From assembly GCA_028279995.1 (NCBI GenBank), contig JANQMQ010000260.1:1-8323 (forward strand): 8,323 nt of DNA. Direction: 5' to 3'. Shown here one piece after another: positions 5,944 through 8,323 of the stretch (position 1 is the stretch's first letter; each line of letters starts with the position of its first letter). The translations under genes were made by a program, and so were the position numbers. The notes under the pieces are model-generated. The model ran no database searches and had not been told where the DNA came from. It worked only from the letters and a program-made list of their open reading frames with translations. This DNA is from Candidatus Phaeomarinibacter sp. Lineage in GTDB: Bacteria; Pseudomonadota; Alphaproteobacteria; CGMCC-115125.

Positions 5944-7389
5944 ATGGTTAAGGCAATGGAACGGCGCACCTTTGCGGGAGTGATGGGTGCGGGAGCACTC
6001 TTGTTGGCAGGAGCCGTTGCTGCTCCGGCTGTCGCACAGGATGTCACCGCAGCTCCGGATGACCAGTTCACAGTGGAAACAGTGGCAAGTGGGCTTGATT
6101 ACCCTTGGTCCATCGCGTTTCTGCCCGATGGTGACATGTTGGTGACGGAACTGACCGGCCAGCTCCGGCTGATTGATGACGGGGCGCTTGTGGAGGCGCC
6201 GGTTACCGGGACACCGGAGGTGATATTCGGCGGGCAGGGCGGATTGTCGGATGTGGTGCTGCATCCCGACTTTGCGACAAACAGGCTTGTCTATCTGACT
6301 TATTCAGCGGCCAGGGACGAGGGCAATACACTGGTTGTCGCGCGCGCAGAATTCACCGGGTCGGCGCTTGAGAACTTTGAAGAGATTTTTGAGGCGAACG
6401 CTTATCGGTCCACCAAAGTGCATTACGGCGCGCGCATGGCATTCCTGCCGGACGGTACCTTTGTCGTCACCAGTGGTGACGGGTTCGATTATCGCGAGCA
6501 GTCACAGAACAACGACAATCACTTCGGCACGGTTCTTCGTCTGAATGACGACGGCACAGTACCTGCCGACAACCCCTATGTGGGAGACGACACTGTCCTG
6601 GACGAAATCTACTCCTATGGGCACCGCAATCCGCAGGCCGTTGTCTATGATGCGGCATCGAGCCGGATCTATTCCAATGAGCATGGGGCCCAAGGCGGTG
6701 ACGAGATCAACATCATTGAGCCTAAGGGGAATTATGGGTGGCCGCTGGCGACCTATGGTCTGGACTACTCCGGAGCATATGTTTCCCCGCTCACGGAGTT
6801 TGAAGGATCCAGCCAGCCGCTGACCTACTGGACGCCATCGATCGCGCCGTCCGGCATGGCAGTTGTGTCCGGCAAGGCCTTTGCTGACTGGGATGGTGAT
6901 CTGCTGGTGACGGCGCTTGCGGCAGGAAATATCGAGGAATTTGCCGATCGCAACCTGCGTCGTGTCATCATTGCCGATGGTGAACTTGCCGGCGAAGAAG
7001 CCATCCGTATTGCTGTTCCCGGTGGCGAAGACGGGGACACGGAGCGTCTGCGCGATGTGCGGATGGCGCCGGACGGCAGCATCTACATTCTGACCGACGG
7101 TGAAGGCGGGCATGTCCTGCGCCTTGTGCCTGTGGGTGGCATGCCGCAGGACCCAGCCGAGGCGCTTGAAGAGGCCCGCGAAGCGGTCGGTGAAGCCACA
7201 CAGGCCGTGATCGAGGCTGTGACTGAAGGCGCCAAAGCTGCGGCCGACGCCGTTGAAGAAGCTATTGAAGCGAATAAAGACGATGTCGCTGATGCGGTGA
7301 ATACTGCGGTCGAAGCGACAGCCGAGGCGGTGAAAGAAGGTGCGGAAGCGGTCAAGGAGGCTGTGTCGTCTGACGCGCCTGCCGAGTGA
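5944..7389 (+). CDS. Exported PQQ-dependent aldose sugar dehydrogenase with Ala/Glu-rich tail
   Basis: The protein has 481 residues. Residues 1-31 form a signal peptide: MERRTFAG gives a twin-arginine-like R7-R8-x-F10 motif, then a hydrophobic stretch and APAVAQ, with likely cleavage after A31. Residues 40-398 match the soluble glucose/sorbosone dehydrogenase beta-propeller: GLDYPWSIAFLPDG, LSDVVLHPDF, HYGARMAFLPDG, YSYGHRNPQAV, NEHGAQGGDEIN, NYGWPLATYG, YWTPSIAPSGM and RLRDVRMAPDG. By comparison with Acinetobacter s-GDH, H160 is the catalytic base, D179 its partner and R228 a PQQ/active-site Arg. It would oxidise aldoses to lactones in the periplasm. Residues 401-481 are an extra Ala/Glu/Val-rich helical tail not needed by the family. 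GGGGA lies 7 nt before the chosen ATG; an ATG at 5956 is an alternative. No PQQ synthesis genes are nearby. Confidence 0.9.
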   Translation: MVKAMERRTFAGVMGAGALLLAGAVAAPAVAQDVTAAPDDQFTVETVASGLDYPWSIAFLPDGDMLVTELTGQLRLIDDGALVEAPVTGTPEVIFGGQGGLSDVVLHPDFATNRLVYLTYSAARDEGNTLVVARAEFTGSALENFEEIFEANAYRSTKVHYGARMAFLPDGTFVVTSGDGFDYREQSQNNDNHFGTVLRLNDDGTVPADNPYVGDDTVLDEIYSYGHRNPQAVVYDAASSRIYSNEHGAQGGDEINIIEPKGNYGWPLATYGLDYSGAYVSPLTEFEGSSQPLTYWTPSIAPSGMAVVSGKAFADWDGDLLVTALAAGNIEEFADRNLRRVIIADGELAGEEAIRIAVPGGEDGDTERLRDVRMAPDGSIYILTDGEGGHVLRLVPVGGMPQDPAEALEEAREAVGEATQAVIEAVTEGAKAAADAVEEAIEANKDDVADAVNTAVEATAEAVKEGAEAVKEAVSSDAPAE

Positions 7390-7427
7390 GCAATTGGTGC
7401 ACCAGACGGGCATCTGGGAACAAAAGT

Positions 7428-7461
7428 AAGGGCAGCTTCAAACAGTGAAGCTGCCCTTTTT
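7428..7461 (+). terminator. Rho-independent terminator after the PQQ dehydrogenase gene
   Basis: AAGGGCAGCTTCA (7428-7440) pairs perfectly over 13 bp with TGAAGCTGCCCTT (7446-7458). The loop is 5 nt (AACAG) and a T-run follows to 7461, then GGTTTT. It sits 39 bp after the dehydrogenase stop and 23 bp from the stop of the convergent gene. The A-rich bases on its left (CAAAAGTAA) could let it work more weakly on the minus strand too. Confidence 0.88.
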
Positions 7462-7483
7462 GGTTTTGCTCTGACCTGTCGGT

Positions 7484-8323
7484 TTACTCCGGGACGGCCT
7501 GCAGCTGCAGCATCCGGTCGAGTGTTGCCCCCGGGCGGGCGCCGAGCGGTGCGAGCCATTTCTCGTACAGGTCGTCCAGCACCCCATCCTGATAGAGGCC
7601 GATGATGGCCCGGTCGACTGCGAGGCGGAAATCCGCGTCGCCGCGGGGCAGGACGATGCCGTAAGGGTCGAAAGACAGGAGGCTCGGCAGGCTCACTAGA
7701 TCTGCGGCGAGCGGGTCCTGGGCCAGCCCGACCAGGATCATCTTGTCATGGGCGATGGCGTCCGCCCGGTCTTCCCTGATCGCGGCGACGGCATCGGATG
7801 TGCGCTCTACCGCCACAATCTCCGCATCAAGACGTTTGGCCCGCAGAGCCGCCTTGATGACGTTCTGCGTCGTGGTGCCTTCCACAACGGCGATGCGTTT
7901 GCCGCTCAAGGCTTCAATGTCGGGCAGTGCTGTTACATCAGCCACCGCAATCGATGCGCCGGAAGCAAAGAACGGGATCGAGAAATCCACGCGCTCTCGC
8001 CGGCTGAGTGTCACCGTGGTTGCGCCGCATTCCATGTCGGCGCGTCCGCTGACGATGGTGTCCAACCGTGTTTGCAGGGTCACCGGGACGTAGTCGATGG
8101 AAATGATGGGGACTTCCAACTGAGTGGCCAGTTCCGACACGACGGCACGGCACAGCTCGATGGACAGGCCTGACGGGATGCCGTCGTCTCCGGTCATGGA
8201 GAAGGGGGGCAGATCTTCGACATTGGCAATCGTGATGCGGCCGTCAGCGGCGATCTTCTCCAGCGTTCCGGCTTGCGCAGGTGCTGTCGAGGCCACGCTG
8301 CCCAAGGCGATCGAGCCAGCAGC
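7484..8323 (-). CDS. Periplasmic amino-acid-binding protein, SBP family 3, GltI-like (5' end missing)
   Basis: The frame stays open to the window edge, so the start codon and the front of the signal peptide are missing; 279 residues are visible. The first visible residues are the end of a signal peptide, closing SVASTAPAQA with likely cleavage before GTLEKIAADG. The mature part shows the family 3 pattern: GRITIANVEDLPPFSM, SGLSIELCRAVV, SGRADMECGATTVTLSRRER, VDFSIPFF, GKRIAVVEGTTTQ, DAIAHDKMIL and YEKWLAP. The block DMECGATT with Cys, and the second Cys in IELCRAVV, resemble the glutamate/aspartate-binding protein GltI, where they form a disulphide, so an acidic amino acid ligand is a reasonable inference. 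The Arg after TLS probably binds the ligand carboxylate. The membrane and ATPase subunits, if present, lie beyond the window. TTG at 8305 is not the start. Confidence 0.86.
   Translation of the reverse strand, partial: AAGSIALGSVASTAPAQAGTLEKIAADGRITIANVEDLPPFSMTGDDGIPSGLSIELCRAVVSELATQLEVPIISIDYVPVTLQTRLDTIVSGRADMECGATTVTLSRRERVDFSIPFFASGASIAVADVTALPDIEALSGKRIAVVEGTTTQNVIKAALRAKRLDAEIVAVERTSDAVAAIREDRADAIAHDKMILVGLAQDPLAADLVSLPSLLSFDPYGIVLPRGDADFRLAVDRAIIGLYQDGVLDDLYEKWLAPLGARPGATLDRMLQLQAVPE

Noticed and set aside
6502..7413. Long open frame on the minus strand opposite the PQQ dehydrogenase
   Set aside because: The sense frame encodes clear conserved motifs; the antisense product is rich in Arg and His, has no recognisable domain and is a by-product of GC-rich codons.
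8303..8305. TTG at 8305 as the start of the amino-acid-binding protein
   Set aside because: The upstream in-frame codons to the window edge (AAGSIA) continue the hydrophobic part of a signal peptide, so the true start is outside.

Overview
The window is GC-rich, densely packed chromosomal DNA that reads like ordinary alphaproteobacterial sequence. Strong GC bias at third codon positions, a DUF2855 protein, a TesB-type thioesterase, a short radical SAM protein ending in a Cys-rich tail and a ChrR-type cupin all fit that group. A marine or soil member near Parvibaculaceae or Rhizobiales is a guess. There are no tRNA or rRNA genes, insertion sequences, CRISPR arrays or phage genes, and base composition and coding density look even from end to end.

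Layout, left to right. The 3' end of an amidohydrolase gene of the N-acyl-D-amino-acid deacylase type (+) meets a GmhB-like HAD phosphatase gene (-) tail to tail. A divergent spacer leads to a two-domain cupin gene (+). Its stop codon directly abuts the stop codon of a radical SAM gene (-), with no base between them. A second divergent spacer leads to a DUF2855 gene (+), then a strong hairpin with a T-tract, then a closely spaced pair: TesB-like thioesterase and VOC/glyoxalase-fold protein (+). These converge on a small four-helix membrane protein gene (-). A 0.2 kb divergent spacer with two dyads precedes an exported PQQ-dependent sugar dehydrogenase gene (+) that carries an unusual Ala/Glu-rich tail. 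A strong terminator separates it from a periplasmic amino-acid-binding protein gene (-), whose 5' end lies outside the window.

Most genes are single transcription units in alternating orientation, so no multi-gene pathway is evident. The only likely operon is thioesterase-VOC, where the Shine-Dalgarno of the second gene overlaps the stop codon of the first. Broad themes are acyl-CoA or small-molecule catabolism (amidohydrolase, thioesterase, VOC, DUF2855) and periplasmic nutrient use (sugar dehydrogenase, amino-acid-binding protein).

I see no clear new multi-gene system. The points most worth a second look are: the GmhB homologue that has lost most zinc ligands; the six-Cys C-terminal region of the radical SAM protein; the terminator-like hairpin just ahead of the thioesterase start; the A/E-rich tail on the PQQ dehydrogenase; and the dyads upstream of that gene.
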